Origin: Verrucomicrobiales bacterium
Lineage (GTDB): Bacteria; Verrucomicrobiota; Verrucomicrobiae; Limisphaerales; UBA9464
Direction: 5' to 3'
Assembly: GCA_005789375.1 (NCBI GenBank)
Contig: SXXZ01000141.1
Span: 1 to 14,556 of the forward strand
Length of the DNA stretch: 14,556 nt
The notes under the pieces are model-generated. The model saw nothing but the letters and a program-made list of their open reading frames with translations. It did not search any database and had not been told where the DNA came from. The position numbers and the translations under genes were made by a program. Below are positions 1-5,852 of the stretch, one piece after another; the first letter of the stretch is position 1; each line of letters starts with the position of its first letter.

Positions 1-212
1 AACCCTTCGCCGCCAAATTCACCGCCCTTGAAGATCCGCTCGACCGTGAGCAACGGGCTGGGGGCGTTGGTGCTGCCGGCCTCGGCGGCGCGGCCGATGT
101 TGGATACGAGCGGAGTCGTGCCCAGCGCGAGGAGGACGCCGAGCAGGATCCGGGGCCCAAGGGACAGACTACGGAGCGGGCGCGAGGGCAGTTTCGGCAA
201 AGAGGGGTTCAT
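1..212 (-). CDS. Secreted S9/DPP IV-like peptidase, N-terminal fragment (runs off left edge)
   Basis: Seen: an ATG at 212-210 opens a frame that stays open to the window edge (70 codons). It has a basic N-terminus, then a hydrophobic stretch around residues 23-35 (RILLGVLLALGTTPLV) that looks like an export signal. The last visible residues, about 53-70, read LLTVERIFKGGEFGGEG. Known: prolyl-oligopeptidase family S9, especially the dipeptidyl-peptidase IV beta-propeller branch, commonly begins its mature part with an LTVERIF..(D/E)F segment. Inference: the missing part would hold the propeller and the alpha/beta-hydrolase domain, giving a secreted or periplasmic peptidase that removes X-Pro dipeptides. 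It starts 18 bases after the stop of the enolase-superfamily gene on the same strand, so it is probably the third gene of that operon. No clear Shine-Dalgarno sequence is visible. Only the N-terminus is seen, so the family call is moderate and the catalytic Ser/Asp/His cannot be checked. Confidence 0.6.
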   Translation of the reverse strand, partial: MNPSLPKLPSRPLRSLSLGPRILLGVLLALGTTPLVSNIGRAAEAGSTNAPSPLLTVERIFKGGEFGGEG

Positions 213-230
213 CGGGGCGAAGGATGGGGC

Positions 231-1334
231 TCAGTGGATGTCTACGACGCGCGGCCCCAGCACATTCATGCGGGGGGTGAAGCCCAGGCCGGGGCGATTC
301 GGGGCCTCCATGTAGCCATCCACCCGTTGCGGTGCGCCTTCCGCCGTGCTGACGGTGACGTAGCTGTTGAAGTCGGTGCTGGTGAAGCGGTAGGCCTCCG
401 GAGTGCTGTGGGCGAGATGGGCGATGGCGGCCGTAGTAATATCGCCGCCCCAACTGTCTTCGAGGGTCATGGCGATGCCCATGCTCACGCACAAGTCACG
501 AGCCTGCTTGGTCTTGGTGAGGCCACCCAGCTTGCTGATCTTGAGGTTCACCACGTCCATTGCCAGGTCGGCCTTGGCCCGCAGCAACAAGTCGAGGCCG
601 TCTACGTTTTCATCGAGAATGAACGGGTGATCGGTCTGACGGCGCACTGCGAGGCACTCTTCGTAGGTCAGGCAGGGTTGCTCGATGTACACGTCGAGGT
701 CGCGCACGGCCCGCACCACGCGGACGGCCTCATGCTGGGTCCAACCGGTGTTGGCGTCGGCAACCAGGCGTTCGCCGCCTTTGAGGATCTCGCGGACCGC
801 ACGGATACGGGCGATATCCACATCGGGATCGCCGCCCACCTTGAGCTGGAAGCGCGTGTAACCCTCGGCCCGGTAGCCGGCGACCTTGGCGGCCATGATC
901 TCCGGGTCCTCCTGCGAAATGGCCCGGTAGAGGCGCACCTTCTCACCGTACCGACCGCCGAGTAGAGTGCACACGGGCAGGCCGGTCGCCTTGCCCAAAA
1001 TGTCCCAGCAGGCGATGTCGATGCCCGACTTCACATACGGATGTCCTTTGAGTGCGGCATCCATGCGGTGGTTCAGTTTGCCGAGTTCCAACGGGTTCTC
1101 GCCGATAAGCAACGGGCCTAGTTCGAGCAGACCCGCCCGAACACCGGCCGCATAGGCGGGCAGATAGAAGGGCCCCAGCGGGCAGACCTCGCCGTAGCCG
1201 ATGAGGCCGGTGTCGGTTTCAACACCCACGATGGTGCTGTCAAACACGGTGACCGATTTGCCGCCGGACCACTTGTAGGTGGTCTCGTGGAGCGGGAGGT
1301 CGACCTGATGGGCGAAGATACGCGTGATGGTCAT
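231..1334 (-). CDS. Mandelate racemase/muconate lactonizing enzyme family protein, hydroxyproline-betaine epimerase/cis-3-hydroxyproline dehydratase-like
   Basis: A 367-residue enolase-superfamily enzyme of normal length: capping domain at about 1-125, then a (beta/alpha)7-beta barrel. Visible catalytic elements are the Lys on strand 2 (FQLKVGG, K165), metal ligands D193 (VADANTGW), E218 (YIEQPC) and D241 (ILDENVD), and the opposite Lys K265 (NLKISKLGG). A Lys on each face fits proton abstraction from either side of an alpha carbon, that is racemase/epimerase or syn/anti elimination chemistry. Subgroup hints are [15 protein letters not shown] at 98-111, EQPC and EDSWGGDI at 292-299. These resemble the 4-hydroxyproline-betaine 2-epimerase / cis-3-hydroxy-L-proline dehydratase branch more than dipeptide epimerases. 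That assignment is from memory of the family, so the substrate is uncertain. It is cytoplasmic, with no signal peptide. It sits between two predicted exported peptidase genes with gaps of 19 and 18 bases, suggesting use of peptide-derived (hydroxy)proline compounds. Confidence 0.85.
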   Translation of the reverse strand: MTITRIFAHQVDLPLHETTYKWSGGKSVTVFDSTIVGVETDTGLIGYGEVCPLGPFYLPAYAAGVRAGLLELGPLLIGENPLELGKLNHRMDAALKGHPYVKSGIDIACWDILGKATGLPVCTLLGGRYGEKVRLYRAISQEDPEIMAAKVAGYRAEGYTRFQLKVGGDPDVDIARIRAVREILKGGERLVADANTGWTQHEAVRVVRAVRDLDVYIEQPCLTYEECLAVRRQTDHPFILDENVDGLDLLLRAKADLAMDVVNLKISKLGGLTKTKQARDLCVSMGIAMTLEDSWGGDITTAAIAHLAHSTPEAYRFTSTDFNSYVTVSTAEGAPQRVDGYMEAPNRPGLGFTPRMNVLGPRVVDIH

Positions 1335-1353
1335 GGGGGAAGGGTTTTTGGAA

Positions 1354-2145
1354 TCAGGATTTACGGCCCCACAGACGGACGAGCAGGGCGTCTACGTCGG
1401 GATCGTGCTGTTGAAGTTCGGTGCGGTTGAAGGGATAAAAATCGTTGCGGGAAAAGAAGGCCTCAGTGCATTCGGCGAAGTACTCCATGGGGTCGGTCAT
1501 GGCATAGGCTCGGTCCCAGTGGATTTTGCCTGCGGCGTCTTTTCGTTGGACGCGCTCGTAGCGTTGGCTGGCCTTGGCGGCTTTGTAGGCCGCGGCGATT
1601 TCGGCGTTGGAGAATCCGCCAGGCAGCACGCGGTCGTGGTAGGCGTGGGCCAATTCGTGCAGCGTGAAATTGGGCATGCGCCGGGTCTCGGACTCGAAGT
1701 CTGGGATGTCGGTGAATTCGACGCCGTGCACCATGGCGGGATCGCGGCCGTTGTCGCGCAACCATCCCGCGCCCGGATGATACTCGGCCCGTCCGCCTTG
1801 GCCCGGGTAGGCGCGGGTGAACCAGAGGGTGATCTTGCGCAGGTGCTGAACGGCTGGCGCCGGAACCACCTGGATGATCTCACGCAGTTGGACCGCTAGG
1901 AGTTCCAAGGCTTTGTCGGTGGCGGGGCGTTGCTCGGACCACAGTCGGGTGTCGATCCGGACGGTCCATCCTTCGACCTCGCGGACCACCCGTTCGGGAT
2001 GGGAAACCTTCGTTTTGGCGGGGGCCTCTGCCAGAAGCTGAAACCCCGACAGCAGGGACGGGGCGACCAGCAAGCCGGTGATCCAACCACGGCGTGAAAG
2101 GCTGCGGTGAGGGGGTGCGGGTGGGGTCCGGTTTGCGCTCAACAC
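1354..2145 (-). CDS. Exported putative zinc metallopeptidase (HExxH, ATLF-like)
   Basis: 263 residues from a GTG at 2145-2143; a TTG immediately follows as an alternative start. The N-terminus carries [15 protein letters not shown] at residues 15-29, a twin-arginine-type motif followed by a hydrophobic run, so Tat export is plausible. The mature protein shows [16 protein letters not shown]163, E164 and H167 form HExxH. About 54 residues on comes [14 protein letters not shown], where E221, E225 or E228 could be the third zinc ligand. This HExxH plus downstream YFAE layout is typical of proteins grouped with the anthrax-lethal-factor-like (ATLF, M34-type) fold, but no published function for this subgroup comes to mind. 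Inference: a secreted or periplasmic endopeptidase. It is the first gene of the three-gene minus-strand cluster and faces the toxin-antitoxin genes across a 99-base divergent intergenic region. Zinc binding is well supported by motif; substrate is unknown. Confidence 0.72.
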   Translation of the reverse strand: MLSANRTPPAPPHRSLSRRGWITGLLVAPSLLSGFQLLAEAPAKTKVSHPERVVREVEGWTVRIDTRLWSEQRPATDKALELLAVQLREIIQVVPAPAVQHLRKITLWFTRAYPGQGGRAEYHPGAGWLRDNGRDPAMVHGVEFTDIPDFESETRRMPNFTLHELAHAYHDRVLPGGFSNAEIAAAYKAAKASQRYERVQRKDAAGKIHWDRAYAMTDPMEYFAECTEAFFSRNDFYPFNRTELQQHDPDVDALLVRLWGRKS

Positions 2146-2207
2146 CTGAAATCGAAGCAGAGGATCGGTCCGCAGTCTTGGGAAGAATCCATTCTTTCCA
2201 AAATAGA

Positions 2208-2232
2208 TTAGACTAGTCTCAAACTAGTCTTA
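2208..2232. promoter_or_regulatory. Probable Phd-VapC autoregulatory operator (inverted repeat)
   Basis: TTAGACTAGT (2208-2217) and ACTAGTCTTA (2223-2232) form an inverted repeat matching at 9 of 10 positions around a 5-base spacer. The octamer ACTAGTCT also occurs twice as a direct repeat 11 bases apart (2212-2219, 2223-2230), about one helical turn. It ends 12 bases before the antitoxin ATG in an AT-rich patch. Phd/YefM antitoxins normally bind such palindromes to repress their own operon. The site also lies 63 bases upstream of the divergent peptidase gene and could affect both. No convincing -10/-35 pair was identified. Confidence 0.62.
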
Positions 2233-2244
2233 GGGTTCCCTTCC

Positions 2245-2496
2245 ATGAACAGAAGTGTGATTTCGGTGCCTTTGGCCGAGGCGAAGAGCAAATTGTCTGA
2301 GCTCATCGAGCGGGTCGGGCAGGGTGAAGAGTTCATCATCACGCGTCATGACACCGAGATGGCCCGACTATCCCCGGTCCATCGTTCCGGTCGCGCCGAG
2401 GCGGCTGAGTCTATCGCCCGGATGCGGGCCGGTCGGGCGATGCGGGCCGCTTCAGTCGAGGAACTTCGCCAGTGGCGTGGAGAGGGGCGGCGATGA
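2245..2496 (+). CDS. Type II antitoxin, Phd/YefM family
   Basis: 83 residues. The N-terminal half reads ISVPLAEAKSKLSELIERV, then GEEFIITRHDTEMARLSPV. This is the usual Phd/YefM DNA-binding fold: a beta strand, the AKxxLSxLI helix, then a strand pair with the ITRHG-like turn, here written ITRHD. The C-terminal tail (about 45-83) is Arg/Ala-rich and helical, as expected for the part that wraps the toxin. Its TGA overlaps the toxin start in an ATGA arrangement at 2493-2496, implying translational coupling. Role (known for the family): neutralises the partner PIN nuclease and, with it, represses the operon through the inverted repeat at 2208-2232. Length is normal for the family. Confidence 0.9.
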   Translation: MNRSVISVPLAEAKSKLSELIERVGQGEEFIITRHDTEMARLSPVHRSGRAEAAESIARMRAGRAMRAASVEELRQWRGEGRR

Positions 2497-2921
2497 ACGG
2501 CGCCTTTGTACTGGATTGTTCAGTGACCATGGCCTGGTTTTTTGACGGAGAGTCTACAGCTGTGACCGATGAGATTCTCGATCACCTCAATCAATCGGGC
2601 TCAGCGATTGTCGCCGGGCATTGGCCGTTGGAGGTGACCAACACCTTATTGATGGGTGAACGTCGCAAGCGCTGTACGCCGTCCGATTCGGCCCATTTCT
2701 TGGGTATTTTAAGTTCGCTCGCGATCGAGGTGGATCGTGAGACCGGTTCCCGGGCGTTTTCGGAAGCACTCGCGTTGTCTCGAACCCATGCTCTCACGCA
2801 GTACGACGGAGCCTATTTGGAGCTGGCGATGCGGAATAAGATCCCGCTGGCCACGCTGGATGCGGAGTTGCGCAAGGCCGCCAAGAAGGTGGGTGTTGAA
2901 TGTTGGCCGCAGCGAATTTGA
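2493..2921 (+). CDS. Type II toxin, VapC-like PIN-domain ribonuclease
   Basis: 142 residues from the ATG at 2493. This start is chosen over an upstream GTG because it overlaps the antitoxin stop (ATGA) and has AGAGGGG at 2481-2487 as ribosome-binding site. PIN-domain acidic residues are all present: D8 (FVLDCSVTMAWFF), E47 (HWPLEVTNTLL), D105 (TQYDGAYLELA) and D123 (LATLDAELR). These coordinate Mg/Mn in the nuclease site. VapC toxins cleave tRNA or rRNA when the labile antitoxin is lost; the target here cannot be read from sequence. With an intact active site and intact antitoxin the module looks functional. The next plus-strand gene starts 86 bases after the stop (start at 3008), so it may or may not share this promoter. 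Confidence 0.9.
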   Translation: MNGAFVLDCSVTMAWFFDGESTAVTDEILDHLNQSGSAIVAGHWPLEVTNTLLMGERRKRCTPSDSAHFLGILSSLAIEVDRETGSRAFSEALALSRTHALTQYDGAYLELAMRNKIPLATLDAELRKAAKKVGVECWPQRI

Positions 2922-3007
2922 GATTTCTGGACCTGGTTTGGACGGAGTCCTCGAAAAATTTCCCCGAGGCGTGGGGCCAACCGCCCGGGCTTGGAGCTTG
3001 GAGCTTG

Positions 3008-4042
3008 ATGCGAGAGGGTCGGCCCCGTTTGCTCTCGTCACGAATGACATCGCCCTGCGTTTCGGTGGCCATCCATGCGAGCTTGTTTCCAGATGCGGTT
3101 CACGCCCGGTTGCGTGCCTCGTTCCAGACCCGGCGCATTCATGGGGCATTTCATTACGACACGGCCCGTCGGGCTCGTCGTTGGATGGAGGTGCATGCGG
3201 CCCATTCCCCAGCCGTCACGGCTCAAGATTCCCGATCCATTTACGATCAGGCCGCCCGTGAGTCGGTGGTGGGTTTAGCGGCTGGCCCTTGGGGCTGCAT
3301 CGGATTGGGTTGCGGAAGTGGTCACAAAGAGGCTCGCGTCGTTGCGGCCTTAGTGGTCCGGGCCTCTTCGGTGACCTACCTGCCGCTGGATGTGAGTGTG
3401 CCGTTGGTGTTGATTTCACGGGAGGAAGCGTTGGCCCAGAGCCCGGGCCTCACGGTTCATCCAATCGCCGCCGACCTCACCGACGTCGACGACCTCTCTG
3501 CTGCCATCGATCCGTTGTTACCCAGCGGAGCACGCCGTTTCTTGACGCTCTTTGGGATGCTCCCGAACTTTGAGCCGGAGTTCATTTTCGAGCGCATGGC
3601 CTCGTGGCTGCGTCCCGGCGATCGGATACTCTTCAGCGCCAATTTGGCCCCGGGTCCTGATTTGGAAATAGGTGTTCGCTCGGTTCTGCCTCAATACAAC
3701 AATCCCGAGACCAAGGCCTGGCTACGGACGTTGCTCGAAGACCACGGGGTTCCTGCGGAGGCCGGTTCGGTGGAGTTTCACATCGAGCGGGATCTAGGAT
3801 TGCCGGGTTGTGCGCGCATTGCGGCCGACTGGGTGGTGTCCCGGAGTTCGGAATGGGTTCTTGATAGCGAGACCTTCTGCTTGGAACCCGGTGAACGAGT
3901 CCGCCTGTTCTTTTCTATCCGTCACACCCCCAGCTCCATCGAGTTCGGATTGCGGAGCCAAGGGCTGCGTCTCGCGCAATCGTGGATCGCGGGATCGGGA
4001 GAAGAAGGCGTGTTTCTGGTCGAACGATCGAACAAAGCCTGA
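3008..4042 (+). CDS. EgtD-like SAM-dependent methyltransferase (Methyltransf_33 family), substrate uncertain
   Basis: 344 residues from ATG 3008 (GGAG at 3000-3003, short 4-base spacing). Another ATG at 3044 gives 332 residues and starts just before the conserved-looking VAIHASLFPDAV. The frame is open back to 2900, inside the toxin gene. Features in 3008-based numbering: FHYDT near 49-53; SAM-binding GLGCGSG at 99-105; YLPLDVS at 124-130; FGMLPNFEP at 182-190, matching the GSTIGN segment of EgtD; FSANLAPGPD at 209-218; LPQYNNPE around 227-234; FCLEPGERVRLFFSIRHTP at 290-308. EgtD trimethylates the histidine alpha-amine in ergothioneine synthesis. By eye, N187 and Y230 match EgtD N166 and Y206, and S303 matches S284. 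The equivalents of EgtD E282 and M252 are F301 and an Ala. Automatic pipelines may call it histidine N-alpha-methyltransferase; I infer a related but different amine substrate. A radical SAM gene follows 79 bases on. Confidence 0.78.
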   Translation: MREGRPRLLSSRMTSPCVSVAIHASLFPDAVHARLRASFQTRRIHGAFHYDTARRARRWMEVHAAHSPAVTAQDSRSIYDQAARESVVGLAAGPWGCIGLGCGSGHKEARVVAALVVRASSVTYLPLDVSVPLVLISREEALAQSPGLTVHPIAADLTDVDDLSAAIDPLLPSGARRFLTLFGMLPNFEPEFIFERMASWLRPGDRILFSANLAPGPDLEIGVRSVLPQYNNPETKAWLRTLLEDHGVPAEAGSVEFHIERDLGLPGCARIAADWVVSRSSEWVLDSETFCLEPGERVRLFFSIRHTPSSIEFGLRSQGLRLAQSWIAGSGEEGVFLVERSNKA

Positions 4043-4121
4043 AGAGCTTTTCATAGGTGATCCATTTCGAACAAAGGATTGCCCCAGAGGCCTCTTCCCC
4101 CTGAAGGTGACAAAGAACTGA

Positions 4122-5315
4122 ATGAGTGATGCCGCTTTTGACAGTGTGTCCGTAAATCCCTCAGCGACCGCGGTCGCCAACGGGTTGGGGGCCGAAGATG
4201 ATTTTTCGGTACCGGTGCCGAGACCGAAGATCTCGGTTCTTAAACTGGTTGGCCAGGTGCTCGACCATGGCGGACCCGGCTACCTCCAGTTCGCGATCAC
4301 CAATATTTGCAATGCCGACTGCGGTTTCTGCGGGTTCGCGCGCAGTCAGTTTGACCCCAAGAAGCGCCGGTCGGTGACCTTGAAAGAGGCCAAGGACGTC
4401 ATCGACATCGCCGTTCGCAACCACATTGGCTACCTGCTGTTCGTGGGTGGGGAGCCGATGGTTCACCGTGATCTCCGTGCCATGGTCCGCTATGCGGCCC
4501 GCAAGGGGATTAAGCCCATGATCTGCACCAACGGCGGATTGTGGACCGAGGAGAATATGCGGGCCTTGGCCAGTGACGGCCTGAGCAGCGTCATCATGTC
4601 GATCGACGCCCACGACATCGTGGCCCACGAGAAGAACCGCGGGCTCAAAGACGTTTGCGCGAAGATCCGTCGTGCCAATGAGTTTTTCTTGGGTCTGGGA
4701 GTTCAGACCACCGCCAGCATCACGGCCAGCAAGCTCATCGAAGACTACGACAAGCTGCCCGAATTCTTAGAATCCCTGGGTTTTGAGAGCTGCACCTTCA
4801 GCTACCCGCTCACCGACCTGAAGAGCAGTTACTTGAGTTTCAGCGAAGGGGGCTTAGTGAGCTTCACCAAGGATGAACTCTACGAGGTCTTTGAGAAGAT
4901 CAAGCGGATGAAGCACCGCAGCGGCTATCCGGTGGTTAATCCGACCGAGTCGCTGGATGAGATGCAGCGCCACTTGCGCGGTGAGACCGAACAGTTTGGG
5001 TGTCTGGGAGGCTTCAAGTACTTCTACCTCGACTGGCATCTCAACTTGTACCGCTGCCATTTCTGGGAAACCCCGATGTGCAACGTGTACGAGTGGGACG
5101 AGTCCAAGCTGGTGCGTGATGGTTGCACCCGTTGCATGATCGATTGTTACCGCGATCCCAGCGTGTTGCAGTTCGTGGCCGTCAGTGCGATGGACACCTG
5201 GAAGGCTCTCAAGAAGGGGAATTTCCTCCAGGCGGCTCGTCACGTATTCGACCGGCGCAACCTGACGTCGATCAAGGCGGTGGCTGAAGATTTCAAGTGG
5301 GTGACCAAGGTGTAG
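4122..5315 (+). CDS. Radical SAM enzyme with Cys-rich C-terminal (SPASM/HpnH-like) region
   Basis: 397 residues from ATG 4122, with GAAGG at 4103-4107 upstream. The N-terminal ~40 residues are Ser/Ala-rich and look disordered. The radical SAM core holds the canonical CX3CX2C: C63, C67 and C70 in ITNICNADCGFCGF. It binds a 4Fe-4S cluster and SAM to make the 5'-deoxyadenosyl radical. The SAM-contact GGEP lies at 109-112 and CTNGG at 135-139. A second cysteine set, C294, C312, C320, C335, C338 and C342 (GCTRCMIDC), probably binds an auxiliary cluster; its end resembles HpnH-type and SPASM proteins. No membrane segment is seen. Function is unknown: peptide modification, C-C or C-S bond formation and adenosyl transfer are all possible. 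It lies downstream of the EgtD-like methyltransferase on the same strand, so a shared small-molecule or peptide pathway is likely. A hairpin at 5344-5380 follows its stop. Confidence 0.85.
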   Translation: MSDAAFDSVSVNPSATAVANGLGAEDDFSVPVPRPKISVLKLVGQVLDHGGPGYLQFAITNICNADCGFCGFARSQFDPKKRRSVTLKEAKDVIDIAVRNHIGYLLFVGGEPMVHRDLRAMVRYAARKGIKPMICTNGGLWTEENMRALASDGLSSVIMSIDAHDIVAHEKNRGLKDVCAKIRRANEFFLGLGVQTTASITASKLIEDYDKLPEFLESLGFESCTFSYPLTDLKSSYLSFSEGGLVSFTKDELYEVFEKIKRMKHRSGYPVVNPTESLDEMQRHLRGETEQFGCLGGFKYFYLDWHLNLYRCHFWETPMCNVYEWDESKLVRDGCTRCMIDCYRDPSVLQFVAVSAMDTWKALKKGNFLQAARHVFDRRNLTSIKAVAEDFKWVTKV

Positions 5316-5343
5316 TCGGGCCGTGGTGATCTTGAGATCCCGA

Positions 5344-5380
5344 GATCGGTTCATTCTGAATCCCAGAATTGAACCTGATC
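5344..5380 (+). terminator. Bulged hairpin downstream of the radical SAM gene; possible 3' end or terminator
   Basis: GATCGGTTCATTCTG on the left pairs with CAGAATTGAACCTGATC on the right around the loop AATCC, giving about 15 base pairs with two single-base bulges. It starts 28 bases after the radical SAM stop. It is followed by a G-run rather than a T-tract, so it is not a textbook intrinsic terminator. It may stabilise the 3' end or separate this operon from the tRNA gene. Confidence 0.4.
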
Positions 5381-5489
5381 TTGGGGGGAAGCCGATTGCA
5401 GTGAGGTTTCTCGCGATTTAATTGAAATCAGGCTTGTGCGGACTGGGGGCTATGGCCTATCCAATTTGCCCGCTCCGAACGGAGTCTGT

Positions 5490-5564
5490 GCCAGTGTAGC
5501 TCAGCGGTAGAGCAGGGGACTCATAAGCCCTTGGTCGGAAGTTCGATTCTTCCCACTGGCACCA
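5490..5564 (+). tRNA. tRNA with CAU anticodon (elongator Met or Ile2), CCA encoded
   Basis: A complete cloverleaf of 75 bases. The acceptor stem GCCAGTG/CACTGGC pairs perfectly. D-stem GCTC/GAGC encloses a 7-base loop. The anticodon loop is CTCATAA, the T-stem GGAAG/CTTCC, the T-loop TTCGATT, and A plus an encoded CCA ends the gene. A normal first acceptor pair (G1-C72) argues against initiator tRNA. CAU anticodons are also used by Ile2 tRNAs after lysidine modification, and the stretch from the D-stem through TGGTC resembles those too, so Met versus Ile2 is unresolved. The anticodon stem GGGGA/GCCCT has an A31-G39 mismatch next to the loop and a G-U pair at its far end. TTGTGC (5434-5439) and TATCCA (5458-5463), 18 bases apart, could be its promoter. 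Confidence 0.92.
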
Positions 5565-5852
5565 ATTCGTTTCCATTGGGATTCCTCAAAAACTCCTGGT
5601 TTAGTGCTAACATCGGTACTTACAACCAGTGCTAACAAATCCTCCGGAATCTACCCTCGTCCGCTGACTCTCCACAGATAGTTTCTGGCCTTGACCCATC
5701 GGCCCGGATACCAAGACGTTGACGGCTCGGGCGCATCTTCAATCCCATCGACTTTGTTAATGGTGGTCCTCGGGGTCGACCGTTTTCCGACCCAATTCGC
5801 GTCGCCGACGACTTCCCATTGCAGATTTTCTTCGATGGCAGTATCGAGTGGT
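5565..5852. other. Intergenic region between tRNA and PSD1 gene, with a repeated decamer and possible gene remnant
   Basis: AGTGCTAACA occurs twice as a direct repeat (5603-5612, 5628-5637; 25-base period). From about 5651 to 5850 both a minus-strand frame (ending at TAG 5653-5651, with segments such as WEVVGDANWVGKR and WYPGRWVKARNYLWRV) and the complementary plus-strand frame after TGA 5720 (DPIRVADDFPLQIFFDGS) look protein-like. I recognise neither. This may be the eroded end of a lost gene or element next to the tRNA. Confidence 0.35.

Noticed and set aside
234..965. A 243-codon plus-strand frame opposite the enolase-superfamily gene
   Set aside because: Antisense of a gene with all catalytic residues visible; the translation is His/Val-rich with no motif.
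1324..1899. A 191-codon plus-strand frame opposite the metallopeptidase gene
   Set aside because: Gly/Val-rich antisense translation; the minus strand carries the HExxH motif and export signal.
2900..3007. Extended N-terminus of the EgtD-like protein starting inside the toxin gene
   Set aside because: The added 36 residues do not resemble the family and would overlap the toxin; conserved sequence begins only after 3044.
4086..4095. Palindrome AGAGGCCTCT between the methyltransferase and radical SAM genes as a terminator
   Set aside because: It has no loop, so it cannot form a normal hairpin, and no T-tract follows; the two genes are more likely cotranscribed.
5490..5564. Initiator tRNA-fMet
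   Set aside because: Initiator tRNAs have an unpaired first acceptor position; here G1 pairs with C72, so this is elongator Met or Ile2.
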